From positions 248,001 through 312,000 of the forward strand of contig JADKGL010000029.1 of assembly GCA_016722295.1 (NCBI GenBank): DNA of 64,000 nucleotides, given 5' to 3'. Position numbers and translations under genes: made by a program. Positions 8,148 to 17,281 of the stretch are shown piece after piece. Under the pieces are notes generated by a model. The model did no database searches. It worked only from the letters and a program-made list of their open reading frames with translations, and had not been told where the DNA came from. This DNA comes from Saprospiraceae bacterium (lineage in GTDB: Bacteria; Bacteroidota; Bacteroidia; Chitinophagales; Saprospiraceae). Numbering within the stretch: position 1 is the stretch's first letter; each line of letters starts with the position of its first letter.

Positions 8148-8283
8148 ACGCACAACGGTTTGGGGCTTGGCGAAGTGGGGGATTTCGAAGCACCAATGTT
8201 CAATTTAGTACTAATGTTTAATAGAAATACAAATGTTCAATTTAGCACTATTGCCCCCATTTTGCCAAACCCCTGTTAGCAGT
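8148..8283. repeat. attC-like site 6
   Basis: A 136-bp repeat with arms ACGCACAAC (8148-8156) and GTTAGCAGT (8275-8283). Its interior is closer to site 2 (GGGGCTTGGCGAAGTGGGGG). The right arm pairs with ACTGCTAAC at 9394. Confidence 0.78.
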
Positions 8284-8291
8284 AGTTGTTA

Positions 8292-9236
8292 TCATTCGTC
8301 CTTAAAGTTTTTTAGGTTGAAAAAGTAAAAAGTTACGTGCTTGTCAATTCTGTCGCTTAGTAATTTGAAAAACTTATTTGCATCAATTACGTCATTCAAA
8401 TTTGGTTTGAAATGTTTTGCTCCGTGTCCAATTGAGTTTCTGTTGTCACGAATAGAATGAAACGTATCAGATTCTTCTTTGGTCATTTTGAACATTAATG
8501 TTTTGTCCAAAAATGTTGGTATTTCATTAGCTTTTAAGTTCTCTATTTTATTGTTATAAATGTCAATCAAGGAAGAGAAAATAAGATTTTTAGGGTCAAC
8601 ATAGCCCTGTGTCTTTAGTATTGCAGAAAACTTTTTATACCTATCAATTTTTCTTGGGTCAAACTCTTTGTCAAGCTTTACCATATCAGAAATTATGTCG
8701 TGATTCTGTTGAAAGGCGGTTACATAATTTTCTCTGTCAAGCATTTGAATACTTTTTGTTATTTCAATTGCAATATCCATAACAAATGCTTCAAAGTAGG
8801 AAAACGTAGAAAAATACAAGTAAGTCGCCAATTTTGATTGGTAATTTGTCGTGCAGTTCGTTAGGTTGTCTGCATAAGTTTTTGACTGTCGTTTTATTTC
8901 ATTTCTGTTAGCTTTATAGTCATCTTCTCCAATTGAAGCAACTACTTTTTCCTTAAACTCCGAACTGTTTATTGGAATATTTAGCAAGCCTTTTAATTTT
9001 ACGATTTTGTCTTTTTCGACACCTCTTTCTGTAAGTGTATCAATCGTGTCCTGACTGATTTCATAAACTACTGAAGGCTCAAAATAATCAGGGTCTGGAA
9101 GTCTTTTTATTTTCTTGTCGTTGAATAGTTTTATATTCTGTTTTAATACCGGCACACTCATAGTCACAAGAACAGCAAAATTGAAAATTTCCTGTGTCCG
9201 TTCTTTAAAGTCTTTGTATGCTGTTGATTGTTTCAT
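8292..9236 (-). CDS. HEPN-like protein with an R-x4-H motif
   Basis: The 314-residue helical protein has no signal peptide. Near the C-terminus it carries IRDNRNSIGHG, in which R266 and H271 form the R-x4-H signature of HEPN ribonucleases. An upstream segment (YLYFSTFSYFEAFVMDIA) resembles the first HEPN core helix, so the domain would cover about residues 135-314. The remaining N-terminal part is unrecognised. I chose the ATG at 9236 because the open frame upstream is translation of the tRNA-like sequence (its GSNPTF peptide is typical of tRNA T-arms). It is the only protein gene of its cassette. A defence or toxin role fits the motif but is inferred. Confidence 0.7.
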   Translation of the reverse strand: MKQSTAYKDFKERTQEIFNFAVLVTMSVPVLKQNIKLFNDKKIKRLPDPDYFEPSVVYEISQDTIDTLTERGVEKDKIVKLKGLLNIPINSSEFKEKVVASIGEDDYKANRNEIKRQSKTYADNLTNCTTNYQSKLATYLYFSTFSYFEAFVMDIAIEITKSIQMLDRENYVTAFQQNHDIISDMVKLDKEFDPRKIDRYKKFSAILKTQGYVDPKNLIFSSLIDIYNNKIENLKANEIPTFLDKTLMFKMTKEESDTFHSIRDNRNSIGHGAKHFKPNLNDVIDANKFFKLLSDRIDKHVTFYFFNLKNFKDE

Positions 9237-9247
9237 TTTTATTATTG

Positions 9248-9344
9248 TGGAGAATGTAGGATTCGAACCTACATCCTGGGCAATGTCTTTGAGGCGGTCA
9301 ATTTTAATTCGGTGCCCTGGCTTTACCAATTAAGCTAATTCTCC
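9248..9344 (-). tRNA. tRNA-like sequence with an aberrant anticodon arm, probably a pseudo-tRNA
   Basis: On the minus strand the ends GGAGAAT and ATTCTCC form a 7-bp acceptor stem, followed by discriminator A. GCTT/AAGC forms a D-arm with an AATTGGTA loop, and GTAGG TTCGAAT CCTAC is a perfect T-arm. The part between the D- and T-arms is about 22 nt too long. Only GGGC/GCCC can pair there, enclosing about 32 nt instead of a normal anticodon stem-loop, so I cannot assign an anticodon. The total length is 97 nt. CCA is not encoded. It lies directly upstream of the HEPN-like gene, inside the same cassette. Confidence 0.5.
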
Positions 9345-9393
9345 ATTTGTCAAATTTACATATTTTATTGTTCGTGTCTGTCTTTTTACAATT

Positions 9394-9593
9394 ACTGCTA
9401 ACGGTCAGGGCTTTGCGCAGGTGTGGAATTAACCAACTGTCCGCCCATAACCGCTGATGATTTAAAAACTGAATTTGAAGTTAAGAATTAATGCTCAATG
9501 TTGCTTGTCCTGCCCGAACTAAAGCTTGGATATTTGATGCTGCCGATTGATACAATGTCCAGCCACACTTGCGCAAAACCCCATGTAAGCAGC
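9394..9593. repeat. attC-like site 7 (longer, divergent)
   Basis: The arms are ACTGCTAAC (9394-9402) and GTAAGCAGC (9585-9593). Inner boxes CAGGGCTTTGCGCAGGTGTGG and CCACACTTGCGCAAAACCCC pair well. At 200 bp it is much longer than its neighbours, and its central part lacks the AAATGTTCAA words. The right arm pairs with GCTGCTTAC at 10318. The core is GTAAGC rather than GTTRRR. Confidence 0.65.
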
Positions 9594-9597
9594 AGTT

Positions 9598-10299
9598 TTA
9601 GTCCCACCAGAAATAAAGCCTTTTTGTCTTCTTCATTTCGTCTGCCAGAGCCTGAACTGTTCCTGCTCCTTGGTCAACAACGTCTGGGCATACTTTATAA
9701 ACTTCCTTAGCAAACCGTGTCCAGCTTTTTGGTTCTTTATGAATAATAAACTCACACCAGTCTCCTGAAGCACCAATAAGTTCAAGAGAATATTTTTTGT
9801 CAAAGGTCTTTATGATTGAAATTAAGCTGTCATTTGTTATGTCCCAATTAATGCCGTCCGTTGCAATTTGCTTAAGCACTGTGTACTTGTCTGTCGTTTT
9901 GAGAATACCAATATTGTCAAGTTTATTGTTAATGTTGAAATTGTTCTCCAAAAGGAAAATATTATACCCTTGTTCTTTGAATTTATCCTTTAATGAAAAC
10001 ACTAATTCATACGATTTTGAATTTGTCTCAGTAAAAACAAGCCCTTTTAAAAAAATTGGATCAGATTCAATTTCTCCGTCCTTGGTGATAAATTTTCCCA
10101 ACGAATAGTGAAACGGTTCAATTTTGTTTGCATTGAACTGTCGGATGTCTTTAATGATAGAAGTGTCTATTTGTAAAGTGTCGCAAATAATCTTTTCGTC
10201 ACTTGTCAATAAATAGCTTTTAGCGACTGGTTGTGATTTACAGCCTACAGTAAATGTCAAAATAGTTGCAAAGAAAAAGTAAAAAAAAATTGAAGTCAT
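9598..10299 (-). CDS. Lipoprotein with a DUF4253-like domain
   Basis: The 233-residue protein starts with a hydrophobic signal ending in the lipobox-like TFTVGC (about residue 20), so it is probably a membrane-anchored lipoprotein. The C-terminal half resembles DUF4253: SWTRFAKEVYKVCPDVVDQG, followed by TVQALADEMKKTKRLYFWWD at the end. The function of DUF4253 is unknown. It has been noted near polymorphic-toxin immunity genes, which is general knowledge and not visible here. I chose the ATG at 10299. The frame is open upstream to 10611, but this crosses the attC-like repeat at 10318. It is the only gene of its cassette and is intact. Its stop lies 5 bp from the left repeat. Confidence 0.72.
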   Translation of the reverse strand: MTSIFFYFFFATILTFTVGCKSQPVAKSYLLTSDEKIICDTLQIDTSIIKDIRQFNANKIEPFHYSLGKFITKDGEIESDPIFLKGLVFTETNSKSYELVFSLKDKFKEQGYNIFLLENNFNINNKLDNIGILKTTDKYTVLKQIATDGINWDITNDSLISIIKTFDKKYSLELIGASGDWCEFIIHKEPKSWTRFAKEVYKVCPDVVDQGAGTVQALADEMKKTKRLYFWWD

Positions 10300-10317
10300 T
10301 GAGGTCTCTTTAAAATT

Positions 10318-10455
10318 GCTGCTTACGTTTTGCGGCTTGGCGAAGGTGGCGATTTTACCACAAATTTTGATGCGGAGAACCAAACTTTGATTAACCACAA
10401 AACTGTCTGCGGAGTACTGAATGTGCCTAATTTTTGCCAAACCCGTGTTAGCGGA
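10318..10455. repeat. attC-like site 8
   Basis: The arms are GCTGCTTAC (10318-10326) and GTTAGCGGA (10447-10455), 138 bp in all. Inner boxes TTTTGCGGCTTGGCGAAGG and ATTTTTGCCAAACCC are present, but the centre differs from sites 1-6. The partner expected for the right arm (TCCGCTAAC) is not found intact at the next repeat. There TCCGC and TAAC are separated by six bases (16038-16051). Confidence 0.65.
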
Positions 10456-10515
10456 TGTGGCTCTTTTCGGTCGATGGTCTGTCGTTTCCGGTTTGCACTT
10501 TCCCTGTGCGTGGGC

Positions 10516-10581
10516 TTGCAAGCTCTTTTTATTTTTTAGCGTTGGCATTGTGTGATTGGAAAAAATAAAATGTGCTTGCAA
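10516..10581. repeat. Long hairpin flanking the restriction locus (left)
   Basis: Two 22-nt arms (10516-10537 and 10560-10581) are reverse complements except at two positions. The first arm begins TTGCAAGCTCTTTTTA. The loop contains GTTGGCATTGTGTGATT. A related hairpin with the two arms in the opposite order lies at 15905-15968, so the pair brackets the restriction-modification locus. Confidence 0.7.
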
Positions 10582-10610
10582 ATGCGTTGGCTTGGTGTTG
10601 TTCAAAGTCA

Positions 10611-13600
10611 TTAGTCTGACATTGGTTTTATCATACTTTCTATAAACTCAATTTCTTCTTTGGTCAGTTTATATTTAGTATACAGGTGTCTGTCAATTTC
10701 TGCTGTCGATTTACTCCAATCTATATCTGATTTCGATGTAAAATTCTGAATAGGAATAAATTTATAGGTTTTTGAAGTAGCGTCTTGGCTTGCTTTTCCT
10801 ACACTATGCTGAAACCTTGCAAATTTTGTTGTGAAGTATTTACAAAGATTGGTTGCAGAATTTTTATTTAATTTCAAATCTACTCCTACAACGATATAAG
10901 ACTCAGTGCAAATTGTTTTTGGACTGCCAACAAATGTATTTAGGTTGTCATCATTCAATTCCGTACCAATATTATTTGCTCTTGGTGTATATACTTTAAA
11001 CTTGTCAATCCATTCTGTGTTTTTGTAATTTCATCTCTCTCTGTAACCAATTTTCTTTCCTTTTCCATAACAAATGACAGGGTCTTTTAAACCTTTGTTA
11101 GTCTCACGGAATTTTTCGTCTTTTGAAAAATATCCTCTGAAACCAAAGGGTCTTAATGATGAGATGTGATTTTCGAAAGATTCAAATTCTGAATGAGAGC
11201 TAATTTTATTTATCATATCTATTGCTATACTATGACGAATAAGTATGTCAGAATCTTCCGTTTTTAAGCTACGAGAATTCATTTTTGGAAGTAAATCATC
11301 TTTATAAGTAAAGACTTTGGTTAATTCTTTTGTGTTATCATACGCTTTGTCCCAAAGGAAATAACAGATACCACCTCTCAGGTTTATATTTTGAAAAATT
11401 AATTCAGGTTTCAGGAAATCGTGTAGTTCCGAAATATGAGTATCATTAAGCATTTGGTCTCTAAACTCATTTAATCCTCTACCACCTGCAAACCATCTTG
11501 TAGGCATAATCATAGCAATGTTGCTAGGGCTTAATTGCTTTGCTACATCTACAAATAAATTATAAATTGGTTTGGCACTTGCTTGAGCACCACCGTCACT
11601 TTGCTGATAAGGCGGATTGCCTACTATTACATTGAACTTCATTTTCTTGTTGTTTATTTTGATGGTTTCTTTTTTGGATGAATTTATTCCTCACTGATTA
11701 AATCGTAAGAGGTGTAGTTTGCTTCCAATTAGATTTACATCTAATTCCAGTAGCTTATAAACTTTTCGAGTAAACTCGTACGCAATTTTTGATGTTGGTA
11801 TTGAGTAAAATTTGTTGGCTACTTCCTTTCCAAATTTTTTATACACTGCATACACAAACTCGCCTTGTTTGGCTGCAATATCTAAAAGCATTGTATTCTT
11901 GTCAATTGCCTTAGATGGTAATCCGTTTATAATTTTGTCGGTTACAATTTCAGGCGTTACAATTTCTGAATCTGATAAGCGACTAAATTTTTTCATTGCA
12001 TTACTTGCCCTTTCTATCGGAGAAATTGCAGTATCGTTTGCTAATGAATTAATGTTATGAATTTTATAATCAAGTTCACTTAATATAAATGGGTTGATGT
12101 GATTTTGGAATAGGGTTAGAATTTTTGCATCAAGGGTTTAAGTTAGAAGCAATACGCAAGTTGTCAGAATTGCCTTTAATGTTTGTAAGTACTTCTTGTA
12201 GTGATTTAACTCTCGAATCTGTCAAAAATGCAAAAAATAAAATTCTTGCATAGTACATAGCAAATTGACCTTTATAATCATTAACAACTTCATCATCTTC
12301 TGTTTTTGATTTCGTTTCCTTCATCTTCATCATCACTAGTATCAGGTAAATCATCTATATCAATTTCATCTCCTTCACCTTCTGTTGGTTTTACTTCAAT
12401 GCCTTGACGAGAGCCAATTTTTCCTTGTCTTTCAATTTCTGCTTTGATTGCTTCAATATCTAGTAAAGAATAGTCAATGGAAATAGTTGTGGCTTCATCA
12501 AATACGCTTCTACTGCTTGAATATTTTCTAATTGCATCAAGAAATATCTGCGGGCTGTATTTGAACAATTTTGTTGTTATTCAAAACAACAATAGGAGAT
12601 ATTTCAAGTTCTCCTTTCTAATCCTCTCTTCTAATTTGCTATTGCCATTTTTATCTGTATTTACATTGTAAATTTGAGATTTGTGTTCCTGTATTTGGAA
12701 CATTCTATTTGGGTTAAAATCAACCAATAAAGTCTGTGGTTTCATATTGAATTTGACCACATCGCCATTGGGTTCTTTGAAAACTTTGATATATTGATTT
12801 TGTAAACGAAAAATAGCTTGGTCGTATTCTTGTGGAAGCAGTGTCTTTAAGGTAAAGCATAGTGTCCCATTCATGTACAGTACTTCCTGTAAGCATCCTA
12901 TTTACTGTTAGAGTGATTGTTTTTATATTTTCACTTTCACATTTTTGATTTTAGCTTGAACTGTTGTGTGTCTTTGAAGTTTTTTTCATTCTCAACACCA
13001 GAGATATTTAGGATTTCGTATTTGCTAAGATGTTTAAATTTATTTTTCTTGATTAATTCTTCTAATGCATCACAAGAAGCTCGGTAAGGCAATACACAAA
13101 CAATATGACGACACATTTTGCCTTCTTTAATTTTAGTGTAATCCAAGAAACTTAATAAGTTGACATCATCTTCTGAGCCGTCAATTACTTTTAGTAAGTC
13201 AAGAATTTCTTGTTCGTACTTGAAATTTTTTATGTAGTTTTTTCGTCTTGTCAATGGTAATTGATTGAGGTCTGAAAAGTTCTGAAAAAGCATAAGTTAT
13301 TCCTTTCTTTTTCAATTCCTCCATCTTTTTTCGGGAAGATTCGTTTGGATTGAAAGCAAAGCGAATCATTTGAGGGAATCCATAATATGGATTATCCCAT
13401 TCTTTAATTTCGTCTTTGTTTAGATTTTCTGAATCCCATTGGGCTTGGTCTTCTGCAATGTTTGTGAATTGATAGAATGCAATAATATCATCATTTGTGA
13501 ACTCACTATTCATCAAAATACGATAAGGAGTTCCAGAAAGATGAATGCGAATTTTCGCATTAAAAACTTTGTTGGTGATTTCTAAATCATCTAAAGTGTT

Positions 13601-14569
13601 GTCATTTAGTTTTAACTCACTTCTTTATTTCTTTGGAACTTAAATTCTCCTCTCTTAAAACTTTTCCGTATTCAATTGCTCTTGCTCCAAAATGCGTTTC
13701 ATCAATTAAAAGTAAATCAATTTGATTTTCAAAAACTTCTTTATGTTTTGATTTTATTTCATCGCCTTGTAAGTCTTGTAAGGTCAAAAACAGAACGATT
13801 TTTTCTTTCGCTTTTTGCTTATCAGCTATAATAGTTTCGCTTGTTAAGAGAGAAGAGCTGTCTAAAAAACAATAACCGTCAAATTTCAAATGACTTTCAA
13901 CAGTTCTTTTCCATTCCTCTTTAACATCCGCTTTTGCAGAAACAACAACAACTAATTTTGCTTTCATTTCAACCGCACAACACATTGAGGTAAATGATTT
14001 ACCAAAACGCATAACAGCATACATTAGTAAATTGGTTCTACCTTTTTTTGAAGGCATTACTAAAATTATCTACTGTCTTTGCTGATTGGGTCGTAGCGGA
14101 TAATTTTCTGTTCTGGTGTATGTGTGAGTAATAGGAATATGACTTTCGTCAAAGCGATAATATTGATATTTTGATTCGTTTTTTTTGTGTCCGCTTTTTA
14201 TATCTTCTATGGCTTCTTTCATGTCTTCATTTGTTGCATTTTCAAAAAACTCATTTGAGTAATATGGAATTCCTTTTAAAGCGTTAGGCTTTAATCGACT
14301 TCTTTTTAATTCGTTTTCAAGAAAAAAATGTACTGCATAATCTCTAAAAAAAGTTTCATCATCTACCTTTGCAACATTTCCAACTTCTTTTCAAGATTGG
14401 GGAAGTATTTACGCCATTCATTCAACCTCATTTCAATTGGTCGATAGGTATCACCAACTTTTAGATAATTCGGAATTGTTTCTGTAGTAAAAGCATAAAT
14501 TTGAGGTTCTACTCTGCCATTGATTATATCATCAAGTATATCTACATTAATCTTGTTTATTTTAGCCAT
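10611..14569 (-). pseudogene. GIY-YIG/helicase/N6-adenine methylase restriction enzyme, broken by many frameshifts
   Basis: If read through, this is one protein of about 1,320 residues. The N-terminus (14569-14363) is a GIY-YIG-type nuclease segment (IYAFTTETIPNYLKVGDTYRP). The helicase core follows, with RFGKSFTSM (P-loop-like, near 14010), LLLIDETHFGA (motif II) and HLSGTPYRILMNS (motif III, near 13510). The C-terminus holds an Eco57I-like adenine methylase with motif I (LLDIAAKQGEF, 11880) and the catalytic NPPYQQSDGGAQ (11610). At least seven frame changes occur between 14360 and 10960, so no full-length product is made as sequenced. It follows the upstream subunit gene by 3 bp. The density of breaks exceeds that in neighbouring core genes, which favours real decay, though assembly error is possible. 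Confidence 0.78.
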
Positions 14570-14572
14570 AAA

Positions 14573-15577
14573 TTATTTTTTTAACAGGTCAACAAACCTA
14601 ATTACTTTACCAGCTTTTCCTGTTAGATTATTCTTTTCATCCCAATCCATAATGTTGCAATAAATTCCATTGTGCAGATTCATATTCTGTATTTCACAAC
14701 CTTTACATTTTTTTATCTCTGTTTTAGTTTCAAAAAATCTGAAATTTCGACAATTTCATTTCTACAACTATTAGGAATAATACCTTTTAGGCCGTCCATT
14801 TGCCAAACATTCCAAGAAATTATATTTGCTATATTTTGGATTGCTTCAAGTGATGGTTCAGTGTCAAATTTGTGTGTAAAGTTTTCAATAAAAGTTATTA
14901 GTAACGCTTCTCTTGCTAAAAGTAAACTGTCTCCTTGCCATTCAAATCCGTATGTACTTTTGCATATGCAATTCAACCGATTCTATCCAATCAGTTATTG
15001 AGTTTAAATTTTCATTTACTACTCTTAGTTTTCTGTCTAAAATTCCGATTCGATTCTCGATTTTAATAAACTCACCAGTTGTTGTATCGTATCTGCTAAC
15101 TAGATATGGTGCTTCTCCGCAAGAAATTTCCAGTCTAGTATCACGAACATAGTCTTGCCAAGTCTTGCCTTTTGGAAAAACAATTTTTTCCTTTGTTGTC
15201 TCCCAAGTTTTTGTGCCATTCTTTAACAAGATTTCTTTATTAAAAACGCCTTCAATTCCAAACCAAGAATTGTCAACCAAATTGTTTTGTGCATTACATA
15301 TCCAAGAAGGCGTAAAAACTTCTGCCATTTCTTTTGAGCGAGCTAATTGTAGAATTTTGTCTTTATGAACCCTAGGCATTATTACATTGCCTTTTTCTCC
15401 AGTGATTAATTCAGGTAATATTTCAGAATTGAATTTGTATGAATCTCCGAAGTGTTCGTAATTGTCTGTCGCCCAAAAAATATTTTTTTGAGTGGTTTGG
15501 TCACTCAGTATTATTCCGAGAATGTCAGGGTACTTCTCGATTAACTCGTTTTCTAATATGTCGATAACTACTTGCAC
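14573..15577 (-). pseudogene. Restriction-modification subunit (annotated as subunit M in relatives), two compensating frameshifts
   Basis: Once repaired, this is a protein of about 335 residues found upstream of GIY-YIG/helicase restriction enzymes in Bacteroidota, as I recall the family. Conserved segments visible are ATDNYEHFGDSYKF, AEVFTPSWICNAQNNLVD, CGEAPYLVSRYDTTTGEF, STYGFEWQGDSLLLARE and SWNVWQMDGLKGIIPNSC. A possible zinc pair CKGC lies near the C-terminus. The frame shifts near 14960 and shifts back near 14730, so the two indels cancel and the stop at 14573 is the natural end. The start overlaps the end of the XRE regulator by 10 bp, and the restriction enzyme begins 3 bp after its stop, so the three form one operon. 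Confidence 0.72.
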
Positions 15578-15777
15578 TTGTTTACTTCTTCGTTAGTTTT
15601 AAAAGTTCTTTTTATGTCAATCTTCAGAATGTTGGCTATTTCGTAAAGCACTTCAAGTCTTGGTTGTTGTCTGTTTTGGACATAAGCATTTACCATATTG
15701 TAACTTTTGCCCAATTGGTCTGCAAGCCAAGTCTGCTTTATGCCTCTTTCGTCCAAAATTTCTTTAATTCTGTTCAT
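15568..15777 (-). CDS. XRE-family regulator, controller-protein type
   Basis: The 69-residue protein is essentially one helix-turn-helix domain: MNRIKEILDERGIKQTWLAD begins it, and the recognition helix region is KSYNMVNAYVQNRQQPR. Small XRE proteins at the head of restriction-modification operons commonly act as controllers that delay nuclease expression. This one overlaps the next gene by 10 bp and is the first gene of the operon, so that role is a reasonable inference. It is intact, unlike the two genes behind it. A short inverted repeat 51 bp upstream (15828-15846) is a candidate operator. Confidence 0.8.
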   Translation of the reverse strand: MNRIKEILDERGIKQTWLADQLGKSYNMVNAYVQNRQQPRLEVLYEIANILKIDIKRTFKTNEEVNKCK

Positions 15778-15827
15778 AAAATTTTGTCAAATTATCTGAA
15801 AGTACAAATGTAACGTATTGTATTTAA

Positions 15828-15846
15828 TATCTCATATTTCAAGATA
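15828..15846. promoter_or_regulatory. Inverted repeat, candidate operator of the XRE regulator
   Basis: TATCT (15828-15832) and AGATA (15842-15846) flank a 9-bp AT-rich spacer, upstream of the regulator start at 15777. Assignment as its binding site is inferred from position and symmetry only. Confidence 0.35.
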
Positions 15847-15904
15847 TAAAGTTATTAATATTTTGTCAGTCGTTAGGGTGGTGGGTGGGCTTGGGTGCGG
15901 TTGG

Positions 15905-15968
15905 GCAAAATTAAATGTGCTGCAAAAGCGTTGGCTTGTGTGTCGGCTTGCAGCTCTTTTAATTTTGC
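15905..15968. repeat. Long hairpin flanking the restriction locus (right)
   Basis: The arms 15905-15929 (starting GCAAAATTAAATGTGCTG) and 15946-15968 are near-perfect reverse complements. They are the same arm family as at 10516-10581 but in swapped order, so the two elements are circular permutations of each other. They share the flanking words GCGTTGGCTTG and GTTGGCATT. No gene lies in the 15778-16042 gap. Confidence 0.7.
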
Positions 15969-16042
15969 GAAGGGTTGGCATTTTGTCTGTCCGTTTTAAC
16001 CAATGTCGCTGGTGTTTAGCACGGTCGCCTGCCATTTCCGCC

Positions 16043-16178
16043 TTTAATAACGGTTTGGGGCTTGACGCAGTGGGGGATTAGAAGCACAAATATTCAATAA
16101 ACCACAAAAGTTCAATAGAAGTACAAATGTTGAATTTAGTACATCTGCCCCCATTGCGTTCAAACCCCTGTTATGCCC
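16043..16178. repeat. attC-like site 9
   Basis: A 136-bp repeat with left arm TTTAATAAC (16043-16051) and right arm GTTATGCCC (16170-16178). Inner boxes are GGTTTGGGGCTTGACGCAG and CATTGCGTTCAAACCCC. The right arm pairs exactly with GGGCATAAC at 18339. The left arm does not match the opening arm at 10447. Confidence 0.74.
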
Positions 16179-16205
16179 TAGTGCCTTTTTTTGTCTGTTC
16201 ATTTT

Positions 16206-17281
16206 TTATTTCCCGCTTTTAATTCTGTTGTCGTTTTCAAAGCATTTGGCAATTTTCAGCTGTTGTCTTTCCACCTAAATGCCAAGGTGTTATGTGGTCG
16301 GCTTCCATTTCGTTTGAGTTCAAAAGTTACTCCACATTTTACGCAAACTCCTTTCTGTCTTTCAAATGCTTCTCGTTTTTGATTGTCGCTAAATGTCTAA
16401 TATTCAGATATTTTTCTTGTCGTGTAAGTACATAAGCATAAATACCTTTCTTATTGTCCACATCTTCGTCCATCATTAAAGTTGTGATTTCTTCTTCCAA
16501 CTTTTTTGAGTCGTACTTTTCTGTTTTGAAGTCATTGTAAAACAAACCCCAAGGCAAACCTTTCAGTTCTTTTCGGTATTTTGAAAAAGTAGCCTGTGTC
16601 CAACTAATGACTGCTTGAAAGGAAAGCCAAAGTTCGTTAGCGTTTGGTTCGTGCTGGTTCTTGCTCATATAGGCTTCAATTTGGTTATTTGGGAAATCCA
16701 AGCAATGGCAGTTTCTAAATACTCTTGTCTGTTGGCTGTGCCACTCATATAATCATCACCTAATTTTGGTCGGCTGTTTTTTGAAAAATAGCGTTTTGCA
16801 TCTGAAACCCAAGAACCTGAATAGACTGCATTTCTTAATTCTTGTTTGGTAAGTTCTTCGCCTGCTATGTTGATAGTTTCAAACCATTCTAATTTTTCGC
16901 TGTCTTTACCACTGCAAAAGTAAACCATCAAAGTATAATTTAAGATTTGCTCTTGTTTATCATCGGGCAAATTGTGAAAAGCCAAACTCTTTACAGAAAA
17001 ATCTCCTGCCACATATTGGCAAATGGATATTGTTCGTTGTTGTCCGTCAATAACTTCAAAATTGCCGTCTTCACGAACTGCCCAATACATAACATTTAAA
17101 GGAAAGTTTTTTGTAATTGTGTTGATTACAGCATCTCTTTGTTTATCCTTGTAAATAAATTCTCTTTGATATGGTGGTCTAATGTCTAAATTTCCATCAT
17201 AGCCAACTACTCCATTTTCTGCATCGTCAAAATAGCTTTGGTAAGTTCTCTAACAGTTATTTCTTTTAGGTCTATGTTCAT
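16206..17281 (-). pseudogene. DUF262-HNH nuclease (GmrSD-like), several frameshifts
   Basis: When read through, this is a DUF262 protein of about 358 residues. The segments IRPPYQREFIYKDKQR (near 17170) and FEVIDGQQRTISICQYV (near 17050) are the DUF262 hallmarks. The C-terminus is an HNH nuclease with VCVKCGVTFEL followed, after a shift, by ADHITPWHLGGKT and then NRIKSGK. Frame changes occur near 17235, 17095, 16690, 16320 and 16250, so the coding region is broken as sequenced. The start overlaps the stop of the methylase gene (ATGA, 17281-17278). Together they look like a restriction-modification pair in which this is the nuclease. Specificity cannot be read from sequence. Confidence 0.74.

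Noticed and set aside
9236..9329. Start of the HEPN-like gene at 9329
   Set aside because: The upstream residues are read from the tRNA-like sequence, and the ATG at 9236 gives a normal start.
1881..16178. CRISPR array
   Set aside because: The repeats are about 136 bp, palindromic and separated by whole genes. There are no short spacers and no cas genes.
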